Below, piece by piece: positions 8,276 to 17,517 of a stretch of 64,000 nt of DNA (positions within the stretch are counted from its first letter, which is position 1; every line of letters starts with the position of its first letter). The position numbers and the translations under genes are program-made. The stretch comes from an uncultured Bacilli bacterium (GTDB taxonomy: Bacteria; Bacillota_I; Bacilli_A; RF39; UBA660): assembly GCA_934153945.1 (NCBI GenBank), contig CAKPFM010000001.1, forward strand, positions 62,001 to 126,000, read 5' to 3'. Below the pieces are notes generated by a model. The model worked only from the letters and a program-made list of their open reading frames with translations. It made no database searches and was not told the origin of the DNA.

Positions 8276-9490
8276 TTAATTGTCAAACATTTTTTCTAAT
8301 TTTTCATAAATGTTTTTAAGGCTTTCCTCATATTTACTAGTAACTTGAGGTTTAAAATACTTTTTACCAACTAAATTATCAGGTAAATATTGTTGTTTTA
8401 CAAAATGATTTGGATAGTCATGAGGATACTTATAATCTGGTGAAGATGTTTTTATATGATTTGGAACATTACCAGTATTTCCTTTTCTTATATCATTAAG
8501 TGCTTCATCTAAAGCTAAGTGTCCTGTATTGGATTTAGGTGATAAGGCCATTTCTATAATTATATCCCCTAAAGGGATTCTAGCTTCAGGAAGACCTAAT
8601 CTTTCACTAGCTTGAATAGCAGCTTCAACTTTAGGACCAATACTTGGATTAGCAAGACCAATATCTTCATAGGCTATTACAGTCATTCTTCTATATAAAA
8701 TGTCTAAATCTTCTGCTTCAATTAAACGAGCAGCATAATGAAGTGCCGCATTAACATCACTTCCTCTAATTGATTTTTGAAATGCGCTAATAACATCATA
8801 ATGACCATCTTCATTTTTATCGTGAAAAAATATTGGTTTTGCATTAATATTTTTTAAAGTTTCTTCTGTGATGACAAAGTCGCTAGTAGAGTAGTAAGCT
8901 ATCTCTAATAAATTATAAGCATATCTTAAATCTCCACTAGACATTCGTGCTATAGTTTCTAATTCTTTTTCTTCTATTTTAATATCTTTTAAATACTCAC
9001 TTTTAATTGCTCTATGTAATCCATCTAATATATCATCATATTCAAGTTCCTTTAATTCGAAAATTTGACATCTACTTCTAATAGCAGGATTAATCTTGTG
9101 ATATGGATTAGATGTCGTCATACCAATTAAAGTAATTAAACCACTTTCTAAGTATGGCAATAATAAATCTTGTTTATCTTTATTTAAACGATGAATTTCA
9201 TCCATTATTATAACCATACCACCAAACATTTTAGCTTCTTCAATAACAATATCAAAATCTTTTTTATTATTAATTACGGCATTTAATAATCTATATTTTA
9301 TATTCAAAGTATTAACAATTGAAATAGCAATACTAGTTTTCCCTATACCTGGTTTACCATATAAAATCATTGAAAATAATTTTTTATTATTAACCATATT
9401 TCTAATTACTTTGTTTTCACCTAATAAATGTTTTTGACCTATAACTTCATCAATGTTTTTAGGTCTAAGTAAAATAGCTAAAGGTTCCAT
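8276..9490 (-). CDS. rarA: Replication-associated recombination protein A (RarA/MgsA)
   Basis: 404-residue AAA+ ATPase, slightly shorter than most family members. Opens with PLAILLRPKNIDEVIGQKHLLG, then Walker A GKPGIGKT (45-52), Walker B IIMDEIHRL and sensor-like MTTSNPYHKINPAIRSR. The C-terminal part with AALHYAARLIEAEDLDILYRR and MALSPKSNTG is typical of the MgsA tetramerisation region. RarA acts at stalled replication forks together with single-strand binding protein. AGGAAGTGAT precedes the ATG on the minus strand. Divergent from the secE operon. Confidence 0.95.
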   Translation of the reverse strand: MEPLAILLRPKNIDEVIGQKHLLGENKVIRNMVNNKKLFSMILYGKPGIGKTSIAISIVNTLNIKYRLLNAVINNKKDFDIVIEEAKMFGGMVIIMDEIHRLNKDKQDLLLPYLESGLITLIGMTTSNPYHKINPAIRSRCQIFELKELEYDDILDGLHRAIKSEYLKDIKIEEKELETIARMSSGDLRYAYNLLEIAYYSTSDFVITEETLKNINAKPIFFHDKNEDGHYDVISAFQKSIRGSDVNAALHYAARLIEAEDLDILYRRMTVIAYEDIGLANPSIGPKVEAAIQASERLGLPEARIPLGDIIIEMALSPKSNTGHLALDEALNDIRKGNTGNVPNHIKTSSPDYKYPHDYPNHFVKQQYLPDNLVGKKYFKPQVTSKYEESLKNIYEKLEKMFDN

Positions 9491-9534
9491 AATATCACTT
9501 CCTTTTAATATTTTAACATAATTATCTAAAATCC

Positions 9535-9563
9535 TTTACAAAAATATAAAAAAATGGTAATAT
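9535..9563 (+). promoter_or_regulatory. Promoter of secE-nusG
   Basis: TTTACA at 9535-9540, 17 bases, TAATAT at 9558-9563. Confidence 0.75.
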
Positions 9564-9628
9564 TTATTTAGACACAAAAAGGTGTTTTTATTTTGAAGAA
9601 AAACATATATTTAAAAGGAGTGGTACTT

Positions 9629-9808
9629 TTGAAAAAATTAGCGAGATTTTTAGTTGGTGTCAAGAGTGAAACAAAAAAAATAAGATGGACAGAAAAAAAA
9701 GAATTAATTAAATATTCTATAGCTACCATTAGTGTCGTGGCAGTATTTAGTATTTTCTTTGGACTTTTAGATTTTATTTTATCAGGAATAAAGATGGTGA
9801 TTAGATAA
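9629..9808 (+). CDS. secE: Preprotein translocase subunit SecE
   Basis: 59 residues in the minimal Gram-positive form: an amphipathic start (KKLARFLVGVKSETKKIRW), then one membrane helix (IATISVVAVFSIFFGLLDFIL). SecE clamps SecY in the Sec channel. The W in RWTEKKELIKYS matches the conserved T/W-P/T-x-x-E/L hinge. AAAGGAG at 9614-9620 supports the TTG at 9629; the TTG at 9593 would add 12 residues without family support. Directly before nusG as in nearly all bacteria; the stop lies in an 18-base tandem duplication. Confidence 0.92.
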   Translation: MKKLARFLVGVKSETKKIRWTEKKELIKYSIATISVVAVFSIFFGLLDFILSGIKMVIR

Positions 9809-9829
9809 TGGATGGTGATTAGATAATGG
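9794..9829 (+). repeat. Perfect 18-base tandem duplication over secE stop and nusG start
   Basis: ATGGTGATTAGATAATGG occurs at 9794-9811 and again at 9812-9829. Each copy holds a ribosome-binding GGTGAT and an ATG. The first-copy ATG (9808) opens only the frame M-D-G-D-stop (TAG 9820-9822), three bases before the real nusG ATG at 9826. Confidence 0.95.
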
Positions 9830-10362
9830 AAAAAGAATGGTATGTAGTAAATACTTATTCAGGACATGAGAATAAGGTAAAAGAAAAATTGGAGATGCGT
9901 GCTAGTACAATGGGTATGGAAGACTATATCTATAGAGTAGTAGTACCAGAACAAACTGAAATAGAAGTAACAAAAGATGGAAAAGAAAAAGAAAGAGTAA
10001 AAAAGATGTTTCCAGGTTATATACTAGTTGAGATGGTAATGAATGATGAAGCTTGGTTTATTGTAAGAAATACTCCAGGAGTAACAGGATTTATAGGATC
10101 ATCTGGTAAGGGAGCTAAGCCTTTCCCATTAACTCCTCAAGAAGTAGATAAAATACTAGGAAGTATGGGAATGAGTAGATTAGAAATTGGAAACAATTTA
10201 AGTGTTGGAGATTCAATAAAGGTTATAACTGGACCATTTGCTAATATGTATGGAAAAGTAAAATCAATTGATATGGAACAACAACGTTTAGAAGTAGCGC
10301 TAGATTTATTTGGACAAGAAACTATTGTTGATTTAGGTTTAACAGAAATCGAAAAAGCATAA
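9826..10362 (+). CDS. nusG: Transcription termination/antitermination factor NusG
   Basis: 178 residues with the NGN domain (EKEWYVVNTYSGHENKVKEKL at the start, MFPGYILVEM, NTPGVTGFIGS) and the C-terminal KOW domain (GDSIKVITGPFANMYGKVKSID). NusG binds RNA polymerase beta' clamp and links it to Rho or the ribosome. The start is the second copy of the 18-base duplication. The stop TAA overlaps the ATG of the following unknown gene by one base. Confidence 0.97.
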   Translation: MEKEWYVVNTYSGHENKVKEKLEMRASTMGMEDYIYRVVVPEQTEIEVTKDGKEKERVKKMFPGYILVEMVMNDEAWFIVRNTPGVTGFIGSSGKGAKPFPLTPQEVDKILGSMGMSRLEIGNNLSVGDSIKVITGPFANMYGKVKSIDMEQQRLEVALDLFGQETIVDLGLTEIEKA

Positions 10363-10808
10363 TGGAAAATGTTAGTTTATTGGTTCATAGAGTCAATAAT
10401 AATATTGAAAATGTTGAAGTTTTATTAGAAGAAGATAATCTAGACAAAGAAGCAAGCAGTCTAATTGGAAAAATAATTGATGAACAAATGAATAATATAT
10501 TACAAAATTCAGAATTATATTATTTAGAAGATGATTGTATTGCTAAAAACAAAGATAAGTTATTCTTATTTGAATATATTAACTATATAAAAAATCAAAT
10601 GTTAATAAATGATAATGTAATAGTTAAGATGGTATATAAGAATAAAAAGGTAGAAATAAATCTTGAAATGTTAAAAAAGATATTGAAATATTTATTATCG
10701 TTAAATTATGATAATATTGACAATATTTATATAGAACAAAAAGAAGATGAACTTCATATAAAAATAAATTTTGAAAAAAATAAGGAACATAGTTTACAAA
10801 GTAAGTAA
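10362..10808 (+). CDS. Hypothetical protein in the nusG-rplK interval
   Basis: 148 residues, acidic and helical-looking (NIENVEVLLEEDNLDKEA, DEQMNNILQNSELYYLEDD), followed by a K/I-rich part. I do not recognise a domain. It is coupled to nusG through TAATG, while rplK has its own promoter at its end, so it belongs to the secE-nusG transcript. This place is usually empty in Bacilli. Confidence 0.7.
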   Translation: MENVSLLVHRVNNNIENVEVLLEEDNLDKEASSLIGKIIDEQMNNILQNSELYYLEDDCIAKNKDKLFLFEYINYIKNQMLINDNVIVKMVYKNKKVEINLEMLKKILKYLLSLNYDNIDNIYIEQKEDELHIKINFEKNKEHSLQSK

Positions 10809-10821
10809 AATATGTTATATT
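10793..10821 (+). promoter_or_regulatory. Promoter of rplK-rplA
   Basis: TTTACA 10793-10798, 17 bases, TATATT 10816-10821 with TG at 10813-10814 (extended -10). It lies over the end of the preceding gene. Confidence 0.75.
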
Positions 10822-10851
10822 ATTAGAGCTATATTTAGTTTAATATAGATT

Positions 10852-10890
10852 AAGTGGGAGCAAAACGGATTATGCAATTTTTACCACACG
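10852..10890 (+). promoter_or_regulatory. rplK leader hairpin element
   Basis: GTGG (10854-10857) can pair with CCAC (10884-10887) around GAGCAAAACGGATTAT. A similar element stands before rplA. Such GTGG...CCGTTAT...CCAC elements before L11/L1 genes could be L1 or other ribosomal-protein binding sites; this is inference. Confidence 0.45.
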
Positions 10891-10915
10891 CGAAAAAAAT
10901 AAGGAGGTGTTTTTC

Positions 10916-11344
10916 GTGGCAAAGAAAAAAATAACAAAAGTAATTAAATTACAAGTACCTGCTGGAAAAGCAACACCAGCTCCACCAGTCGGAACTGTTT
11001 TAGGACCTGCAGGAATTAATTTACAAGAATTCTGTACAAAATATAATGATGCTACAAGAGACAAAATGGGAGATATCGTACCAGTAGTAATTACTGTTTA
11101 TGAAGATAGAACATTTGATTTTGTATTAAAAACATCACCAACAGCAGAATTAATCAAAAAAACAGCTGGAATTAAAAAAGGTTCAGTTAAAGGAAAAAAT
11201 GAAACTGTTGGAAAATTAACTCGTGCTCAAATAAAAGAAATAGCAGAAATTAAATTACCAGACTTAAACGCTTATGATATAGATGCAGCAATGAAAATTG
11301 TTGAAGGAACAGCTATAAACATGGGTGTTAAAGTAGAAGACTAA
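10916..11344 (+). CDS. rplK: 50S ribosomal protein L11
   Basis: 142 residues: the L11 N-terminal domain with [21 protein letters not shown] and the RNA-binding C-terminal part ([21 protein letters not shown]). L11 supports the GTPase-associated centre of the large subunit. AAGGAGGTG at 10901-10909 sets the start at GTG 10916 (VAKKKITK). Confidence 0.97.
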   Translation: MAKKKITKVIKLQVPAGKATPAPPVGTVLGPAGINLQEFCTKYNDATRDKMGDIVPVVITVYEDRTFDFVLKTSPTAELIKKTAGIKKGSVKGKNETVGKLTRAQIKEIAEIKLPDLNAYDIDAAMKIVEGTAINMGVKVED

Positions 11345-11351
11345 TTAACAT

Positions 11352-11393
11352 ATAGGTTATACCTATGTGGAAGGAAAATCCGTTATACCACAT
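11352..11393 (+). promoter_or_regulatory. rplK-rplA intergenic hairpins
   Basis: Two hairpins: ATAGGT-tat-ACCTAT (11352-11366) and ATGTGG/CCACAT (11365-11370 with 11388-11393) enclosing AAGGAAAATCCGTTATA. The second resembles the element before rplK and ends just before the rplA ribosome-binding site. They share bases, so they may be alternatives. A ribosomal-protein control site is plausible. Confidence 0.5.
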
Positions 11394-11405
11394 AAGGAGG
11401 TTAAT

Positions 11406-12101
11406 ATGAAAAAAGGAAAGAAATATTTAGAAGCTTCTAAAAAGATTGAAAAATCAAAATTATATACAAAAGAAGAAGCAATTAAATTAGTTAAAGAAAC
11501 ATCAACAACTAGTTTTGATGCATCTGTTGAAATAGCTATGAATCTAAATCTAGATACTAAAAAAGCTGATCAACAATTAAGAGGTGCGTTAGTACTTCCA
11601 AATGGAACAGGAAAAACTAAAAGAGTTTTAGTTATAGCAAAAGGTGCTCAAGCTGAAGCTGCAAAAGAAGCTGGAGCAGACTATGTTGGAGATATGGATA
11701 TGTTAAATAAAATCGAAAAAGAAAATTGGTTCGAATTCGATACTATGATAGCAACTCCAGATATGATGCCAGCACTAGGTAAAATTGGTAAAATTTTAGG
11801 ACCTAAAGGTTTAATGCCAAATCCTAAAACTGGAACTGTAACAATGGATACTAAAAAAGCTGTTGAAGAAGTTAAAAAAGGACGTGTAGAATATCGTACT
11901 GATAGTTTCGGTAATGTACATGCACTTATTGGTAAAGTATCATTTGATGATGCTAAACTAGTAGAAAATTTAAATAGTTTCGTTTCAATAATTAATAAAT
12001 CTAAACCTGCAACTGTAAAAGGAAAATATATATTAAATATATCAGTTTCCTCTACAATGGGTCCAGGAATTAAAATTGATCCAACAAGTTTTGACTTTTA
12101 A
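11406..12101 (+). CDS. rplA: 50S ribosomal protein L1
   Basis: 231 residues, full length: [13 protein letters not shown] start, [27 protein letters not shown], and the highly conserved [19 protein letters not shown]1 forms the mobile stalk and helps release deacylated tRNA; it also represses its own mRNA in many bacteria. AAGGAGG directly upstream fixes ATG 11406. Confidence 0.97.
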   Translation: MKKGKKYLEASKKIEKSKLYTKEEAIKLVKETSTTSFDASVEIAMNLNLDTKKADQQLRGALVLPNGTGKTKRVLVIAKGAQAEAAKEAGADYVGDMDMLNKIEKENWFEFDTMIATPDMMPALGKIGKILGPKGLMPNPKTGTVTMDTKKAVEEVKKGRVEYRTDSFGNVHALIGKVSFDDAKLVENLNSFVSIINKSKPATVKGKYILNISVSSTMGPGIKIDPTSFDF

Positions 12102-12119
12102 TTATTGTTATGATATAAT
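12091..12119 (+). promoter_or_regulatory. Promoter of rplJ-rplL
   Basis: TTGACT 12091-12096, 17 bases, TATAAT 12114-12119 with TG at 12111-12112; it overlaps the rplA stop codon. Confidence 0.85.
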
Positions 12120-12129
12120 TAATTTGTTT

Positions 12130-12232
12130 GAAGAAATGTACCGTAGACAGTAGGGGCTTAGGCTTAATAATCCTACCGAGGACTTAAATAAAAGTTTTCG
12201 GCTCTCACTATCTAAGGATGAGAGCTTTTTAT
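12130..12232 (+). ncRNA. Ribosomal protein L10 leader
   Basis: The stretch has the known pieces of the Firmicutes L10 leader: ACCGTAGACAGTAGGGGC, later CTACCGAGGACTTAAATAAA, and a closing hairpin GGCTCTCAC...GATGAGAGCTTTTTATT that can act as an attenuator. L10(L12)4 binds this RNA to hold down its own synthesis. Confidence 0.9.
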
Positions 12233-12262
12233 TCGGTATTCATGAAAGAGAGGTGCAAACAA

Positions 12263-12754
12263 GTGGCAAATCAAAAAATCATTGAAAAGAAAATGAGTGT
12301 TGTAGATGAAATTACAGCAAAAATGAAAGATGCTTCTTCAATTGTATTCTTCGAATATCGTGGACTTACCGTTGGTGAAACTAACGAACTAAGAAGAAAA
12401 TTAAGAGAATCAAATTCAGAATTTAAAATTTACAAAAACACTCTAGCAAAAAGAGCATTGGATAATTTAAATATTAATGTAGATGAACATTTAAATGGTC
12501 CAAAAGCAATTGCATTTGGTAAAGATGCAGTCGCACCAATTAAAACATTAAGTGATTTCGCTAAAGATCATACTGCTCTAGAATTAAAAGTTGGTATCGT
12601 TGATGGTGAAATCATGAATCAAAAAATGCTTGCAGAACTTGCTTCAATACCATCAAGAGAAGGATTACTTACAATGCTTGCTGGTGGACTTATGGGAGTT
12701 GTTCGCGACTTATCAATTTGTTTAGACTTATATAGTCAAGATTTAGAAAAATAA
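12263..12754 (+). CDS. rplJ: 50S ribosomal protein L10
   Basis: 163 residues: ANQKIIEKKMSVVDEI, SSIVFFEYRGLTVGE, KIYKNTLAKRAL, GPKAIAFGKDA. L10 anchors L7/L12 dimers to the ribosome through its C-terminal helix. GAGAGGTG at 12248-12255 and the family start point to GTG 12263 rather than in-frame ATGs nearer the leader. Preceded by the L10 leader and followed by rplL after 18 bases. Confidence 0.96.
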   Translation: MANQKIIEKKMSVVDEITAKMKDASSIVFFEYRGLTVGETNELRRKLRESNSEFKIYKNTLAKRALDNLNINVDEHLNGPKAIAFGKDAVAPIKTLSDFAKDHTALELKVGIVDGEIMNQKMLAELASIPSREGLLTMLAGGLMGVVRDLSICLDLYSQDLEK

Positions 12755-12772
12755 TTTAAGGAGGAATATAAA

Positions 12773-13138
12773 ATGGCAAAATTTACAAAAGATGAATTTA
12801 TTAGTGGATTAAAAGAAATGACTATTCTTGAAGTTAAAGAATTAGTTGATGCAATGAAAGAAGAATTTGGAGTAGATCCAAGTGCTGTAGCTGTAGCTGC
12901 TGCTCCAGCTGCTGTTGTTGAAGAAGGACCAAGTACAGTTAATGTTACATTAACAAGTGCTGGTGCTAACAAATTAGCAGTTATCAAATTAATCAAAGAA
13001 ATCACTGGATTAGGATTAGGTGAATCTAAAGCATTAGCTGATAACGGCGGAGTTGTTAAAGAAAACGTATCTACTGATGAAGCAAAAGAAATGAAAGCTA
13101 AATTCGAAGAAGCTGGCGCTACAATCGAATTAAAATAA
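12773..13138 (+). CDS. rplL: 50S ribosomal protein L7/L12
   Basis: 121 residues with the N-terminal dimer domain, an Ala-rich hinge (AVAVAAAPAAVVEE) and the globular domain (KLAVIKLIKEITGLGLGESKA). Recruits translation factors. AAGGAGG precedes the ATG. Codon use is the most G/C-tolerant around, as for a highly expressed gene. Confidence 0.97.
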   Translation: MAKFTKDEFISGLKEMTILEVKELVDAMKEEFGVDPSAVAVAAAPAAVVEEGPSTVNVTLTSAGANKLAVIKLIKEITGLGLGESKALADNGGVVKENVSTDEAKEMKAKFEEAGATIELK

Positions 13139-13152
13139 TTAAAAAATATGGT

Positions 13153-13185
13153 TGGCCTGTACTAAAAAATATAGTATAGGCTTTC
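13153..13185 (+). terminator. Hairpin after rplL, possible attenuator
   Basis: GGCCTGTACTA and TAGTATAGGC pair around an A-rich loop, followed only by CTTT, so termination may be partial, as known for the L12-rpoB interval elsewhere. Confidence 0.55.
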
Positions 13186-13209
13186 ACCGTTTATTTATAT
13201 GGGGTATTT

Positions 13210-13797
13210 ATGAATCAATACTTTGAAAATAATGAAAATTTAAAAAGTGAAATACAAATAAAAAAAGTAAAAATAAAAAATAATGACTTTGAATTTATGA
13301 CTGACAATGGTGTATTTTCTAAAAAAGGATTAGATTTTGGTACTAGAAGTTTGTTAGAAACAATAGATACTAATGCTATTACTGGAAACGTACTAGATTT
13401 TGGATGTGGATATGGACCAATTGGTATCTACATTGCTAGTATGACAAACGCCCACGTTCATATGATTGATATAAACAGAAGGAGCTTGGAATTGGCAAGA
13501 AAGAATGTTAATCTGAATCATGTGAATGTCACAATATACGAAAGTAATATATATGAAAATGTAACAGAAAAATTTGATTACATCATATCTAATCCACCAA
13601 TAAGAGTAGGAAAAACTATACTATATAAAATATTATTTGAAGCAAAAGAACATTTAAACAAAAATGGAAAATTAATCATTGTAATAAATAAAGATCAAGG
13701 TGCTAAATCAGTTATGAAAGATTTAGAAAAAGAATATCAAGTTCATTTATTAGATAAAAATAAAGGATTTTATATAATTGAAGCAATTTATGTATAA
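13210..13797 (+). CDS. RsmC-like class I methyltransferase (YbxB type)
   Basis: 195 residues: SAM-binding GNVLDFGCGYGPIGIYIAS, acidic MIDINRRSLELARKN, and the N6/N2-methylating motif ISNPPIRVGK. The same gene, ybxB, stands between rplL and rpoB in Bacillus. RsmC methylates guanine N2 in 16S rRNA; the precise target here is not proven. Confidence 0.88.
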   Translation: MNQYFENNENLKSEIQIKKVKIKNNDFEFMTDNGVFSKKGLDFGTRSLLETIDTNAITGNVLDFGCGYGPIGIYIASMTNAHVHMIDINRRSLELARKNVNLNHVNVTIYESNIYENVTEKFDYIISNPPIRVGKTILYKILFEAKEHLNKNGKLIIVINKDQGAKSVMKDLEKEYQVHLLDKNKGFYIIEAIYV

Positions 13798-13824
13798 TTT
13801 AAACTAAAAGAATATAACAAACAA

Positions 13825-13853
13825 TTGACAACAGTTGACAAATTTGATAAAAT
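13825..13853 (+). promoter_or_regulatory. Strong promoter of rpoB-rpoC
   Basis: TTGACA 13825-13830, 17 bases, TAAAAT 13848-13853. A second TTGACA lies at 13835-13840. A 70-base untranslated leader follows. Confidence 0.88.
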
Positions 13854-13923
13854 CAATTATTGACGCATATACTTTATTTTAAGTTATGTTCTTTTGTAAA
13901 ATATAGGTTATAGGGGTGAAAAA

Positions 13924-16900
13924 GTGTCTTATACAGAACAAATTATTAATAACCGTAGAGTTAGAAGAAATTATGGTAAAACAAAAAATGCAATTGAATT
14001 AAACAATTTGCTAGAAATCCAAAAAAAATCTTACAATTGGTTTATGGAAAAAGGAATAAAGGAAGTATTTGAAGATATTTCACCAGTAGAAAGTTTCACT
14101 GGTAATTTATCTCTTGAATTCGGAGAATATTCTTTTGATGAACCAAGATATTCTATTAAAGGATGCAAAGAAAGATATGCTACTTATGCAGCTCCTTTAA
14201 AAGTAGAAACTAGACTTTTCAATCATGAAACAGGAGAAGTCAAAGAACAAGAAATTTATATGGGTGATATGCCTATAATGACTGAATCAGGAACATTTGT
14301 TATAAATGGTGCTGAGAGAGTTATCGTATCACAATTAGTACGTTCACCATCTGTTTATTTTGGTAGAGAAATAGACAAAAATGGGCGTAATGTAATCACT
14401 AGTCAAATTATTCCAAACCGTGGAACATGGTTAGAATTTGAATTAGATGCTAGAGATGTTATATATGTTAGAATAGATAGAACAAGAAAAGTTCCTATTA
14501 CAACATTACTTAGAGCAATAGGTTTATCAAGTGATGAAGATATTTATGATTTATTTGGTGAAAATGATTACTTAGAAAGAACAATAGCTAAGGATTCAAA
14601 TAAAAATACAGATGAATCATTAATCGATATTCATGCAAAATTAAGACCTGGAGAACCATCAACACTAGATAGTGCTAAAAACCAATTAGTATCTAGATTC
14701 TTTGATGCATTCAAATATGATTTAGCTAAAGTAGGACGTTACAAATTTAATAAAAAATTAAATGTTGTAGATAGATTACTTGGTGTTAAAATAGCTGAAA
14801 CTATCAAAGTGGATGGAAAAGTTATAGTTGAAAAAGGAAGCATTATTACTAAAGAAATTTTAAGCGAGTTAAAACCTGTTTTAGCAAGCGGTTATGGTGT
14901 AAAAGAAGTATTAATTAATAATGATTTAGATACTTATAATAAAGTACAAATTATTAAAGTATACTCAAATAAAAACCCAGAACAAATTATAAATGTAATT
15001 GGTAATGATATAACAACTGATATTAAACGTTTAACAATATCAGATATATATGCATCAGTTTCATATTATTTAAACTTACTTGAAGGAATAGGTTCATATG
15101 ATGAAATAGACCATTTATCAAATAGACGTGTTCGTCAAGTTGGTGAATTATTACAAAATCAATTTAGAATTGGTATTTCAAGAATTGAAAGAGTAATTAG
15201 AGATAGAATGAGTACTCAAGAAATTACAGAAGTAACTCCAAAATCTTTAATTAATATTAGACCACTTACAGCTTCTATTAAAGAATTCTTTGGTAGTAGC
15301 CAGTTATCTCAATTCATGGATCAAGTAAACCCAGTAGCTGAATTAACAAATAAAAGAAGACTTTCTTCTTTAGGACCAGGAGGACTATCAAGAGATAGAG
15401 CTGGTATGGAAGTACGTGACGTTAACCCATCACACTATGGAAGACTTTGCCCAGTTGAATCTCCAGAAGGACCAAATATCGGTTTAATTACTTCTTTAGC
15501 AAGTTATGCTAAAGTAGACGATTATGGATTTATTATGACTCCATATAGAAAAGTAGTAGATAAGAAATTAACTGATGAAGTTGTATATATGACAGCTGAT
15601 GAAGAATTAGATTACTATATTTCACAAGCTGCTATAGAAGTTGATAAAGACAACAAAATAGTTGCTGAAAGAGTACCAGTAAGATACCGTGGAGATAATA
15701 TCATGATTGAATCTAGTAAAGTAGATTATGCTGATGTTTCACCACAACAAGTTGTATCTGTTGCAACTCAAGGTATACCATTCCTTGAACACGATGATGG
15801 TAAAAGAGCCCTAATGGGTGCTAACATGCAACGTCAAGCAATACCACTTTTAAAAGCTGAAGCACCACTTGTTGGAACAGGTGTAGAAGCAATTGCCGCT
15901 AGAGATAGTGGAGCTGTTGTAATAGCTAAAGCAGATGGTGTAGTAGACTATGTAGATTCTAAAAAAATAGTAGTAAAAACATTAGGTGGTATGGATACAT
16001 ATTACTTAAATGGATATGAAAGAAGTAATGCAGGTACATGTTACCATCAAGTACCAATCGTAAGACTTGGTGAAAGTGTTAAAAAAGATATGATAATAGC
16101 TGATGGTCCATCTACAGAAAATGGAGAAATGGCCTTAGGTAAAAACGTTACAGTAGCATTCATGAACTTTAACGGATATAACTATGAAGATGCTGTTATC
16201 TTAAATGAAAGATTAGTAAAAGATGATGTATTTACATCAATTCATATCGAAGATTATCAAATTGAATGTAGAGATACAAAACTAGGACCAGAAGAATTTA
16301 CAAGAGATATTCCTAATATTAGTGAAGATGCTCGTAAAAACTTAGATGAAAATGGTATAGTTCGTATTGGTACAGAAGTAAATTACAATGATATATTAGT
16401 AGGTAAAGTTACACCAAAAGGTATGGCAGAACTTACTTCAGAAGAAAAACTATTACATGCTATATTTGGAGAAAAAACAAGAGAAGTTAGAGATACTTCA
16501 CTTAGAGTTCCAAATGGAGGAGCAGGTATAGTACATGATGTAAAAATATTTACAAAAGAAGATTCTGATGAACTTCCAGCAGGAGTATCTAAAATTATAA
16601 GAGTTTATATAGCTCAAAAGAGAAAAATAACTGTTGGTGATAAAATGGCCGGACGTCATGGTAATAAAGGTGTTGTTTCATTAGTATTACCAGAAGAAGA
16701 TATGCCATATTTACCAAATGGTAAACCAGTAGATATTTTACTTAACCCACTAGGAGTTCCATCTCGTATGAACCTAGGACAAATTCTAGAAATGCATTTA
16801 GGTATGGCAGCTAAAGAATTAGGAATTTATGTTGCTACACCAGTATTTGATGGTGCTACTCGTGATGAAATAATTGATGCTTTAAAAGAAGCAGGATTAG

Positions 16901-17517
16901 AAGAAGATGGAAAAGCTGTTTTATATGATGGTAGAACAGGTGAACCATTTGATAATAGAATTTCAGTTGGTATCATGTATATGATCAAATTAAATCACAT
17001 GGTTGATGATAAATTACATGCTAGATCAACAGGACCTTACTCTTTAGTAACTCAACAACCTCTAGGTGGTAAAGCACAATTCGGTGGTCAAAGATTTGGT
17101 GAAATGGAAGTTTGGGCATTAGAAGCATATGGCGCAGCTCATGTACTTCAAGAAATGATTACAATCAAATCGGATGATGTTGTAGGACGTGTTAAAGTTT
17201 ATGAAGCTTTAGTAAAAGGAACACCACTTCCAGCATCGGGAGTACCAGAAAGCTTTAGAGTATTAATGAAAGAATTCCAAGCTTTAGGACTTGATATGAC
17301 AGTTCTAGATAGTGAAGGAAACTTTGTTGATATGAAAGATTTAGAAGCAGCAGAAAATGATGGTTTCTTAACTTTAGAACCAGAAGAATTAGAAAGTGTT
17401 GCTAATAATGATATTGAAGAAGAAGAAACAGAAGAAGAATATGATGATGAACCAGATTTTGGTGATGATTTTGATCAAGATATGGATGATTTTGATTTAG
17501 AAGGGGATGGGGAATAA
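13924..17517 (+). CDS. rpoB: RNA polymerase beta subunit
   Basis: 1197 residues, the usual Bacilli length. The rifamycin region reads [12 protein letters not shown] then [15 protein letters not shown]; the position equal to E. coli His526 is Asn (codon 476, 15349-15351) and that of Asn518 is Val. Catalytic-core landmarks [17 protein letters not shown] and [13 protein letters not shown] are intact. The tail is strongly acidic ([19 protein letters not shown]). GTG start after AGGGGTG. Overlaps rpoC by one base (TAATG). Confidence 0.98.
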   Translation: MSYTEQIINNRRVRRNYGKTKNAIELNNLLEIQKKSYNWFMEKGIKEVFEDISPVESFTGNLSLEFGEYSFDEPRYSIKGCKERYATYAAPLKVETRLFNHETGEVKEQEIYMGDMPIMTESGTFVINGAERVIVSQLVRSPSVYFGREIDKNGRNVITSQIIPNRGTWLEFELDARDVIYVRIDRTRKVPITTLLRAIGLSSDEDIYDLFGENDYLERTIAKDSNKNTDESLIDIHAKLRPGEPSTLDSAKNQLVSRFFDAFKYDLAKVGRYKFNKKLNVVDRLLGVKIAETIKVDGKVIVEKGSIITKEILSELKPVLASGYGVKEVLINNDLDTYNKVQIIKVYSNKNPEQIINVIGNDITTDIKRLTISDIYASVSYYLNLLEGIGSYDEIDHLSNRRVRQVGELLQNQFRIGISRIERVIRDRMSTQEITEVTPKSLINIRPLTASIKEFFGSSQLSQFMDQVNPVAELTNKRRLSSLGPGGLSRDRAGMEVRDVNPSHYGRLCPVESPEGPNIGLITSLASYAKVDDYGFIMTPYRKVVDKKLTDEVVYMTADEELDYYISQAAIEVDKDNKIVAERVPVRYRGDNIMIESSKVDYADVSPQQVVSVATQGIPFLEHDDGKRALMGANMQRQAIPLLKAEAPLVGTGVEAIAARDSGAVVIAKADGVVDYVDSKKIVVKTLGGMDTYYLNGYERSNAGTCYHQVPIVRLGESVKKDMIIADGPSTENGEMALGKNVTVAFMNFNGYNYEDAVILNERLVKDDVFTSIHIEDYQIECRDTKLGPEEFTRDIPNISEDARKNLDENGIVRIGTEVNYNDILVGKVTPKGMAELTSEEKLLHAIFGEKTREVRDTSLRVPNGGAGIVHDVKIFTKEDSDELPAGVSKIIRVYIAQKRKITVGDKMAGRHGNKGVVSLVLPEEDMPYLPNGKPVDILLNPLGVPSRMNLGQILEMHLGMAAKELGIYVATPVFDGATRDEIIDALKEAGLEEDGKAVLYDGRTGEPFDNRISVGIMYMIKLNHMVDDKLHARSTGPYSLVTQQPLGGKAQFGGQRFGEMEVWALEAYGAAHVLQEMITIKSDDVVGRVKVYEALVKGTPLPASGVPESFRVLMKEFQALGLDMTVLDSEGNFVDMKDLEAAENDGFLTLEPEELESVANNDIEEEETEEEYDDEPDFGDDFDQDMDDFDLEGDGE

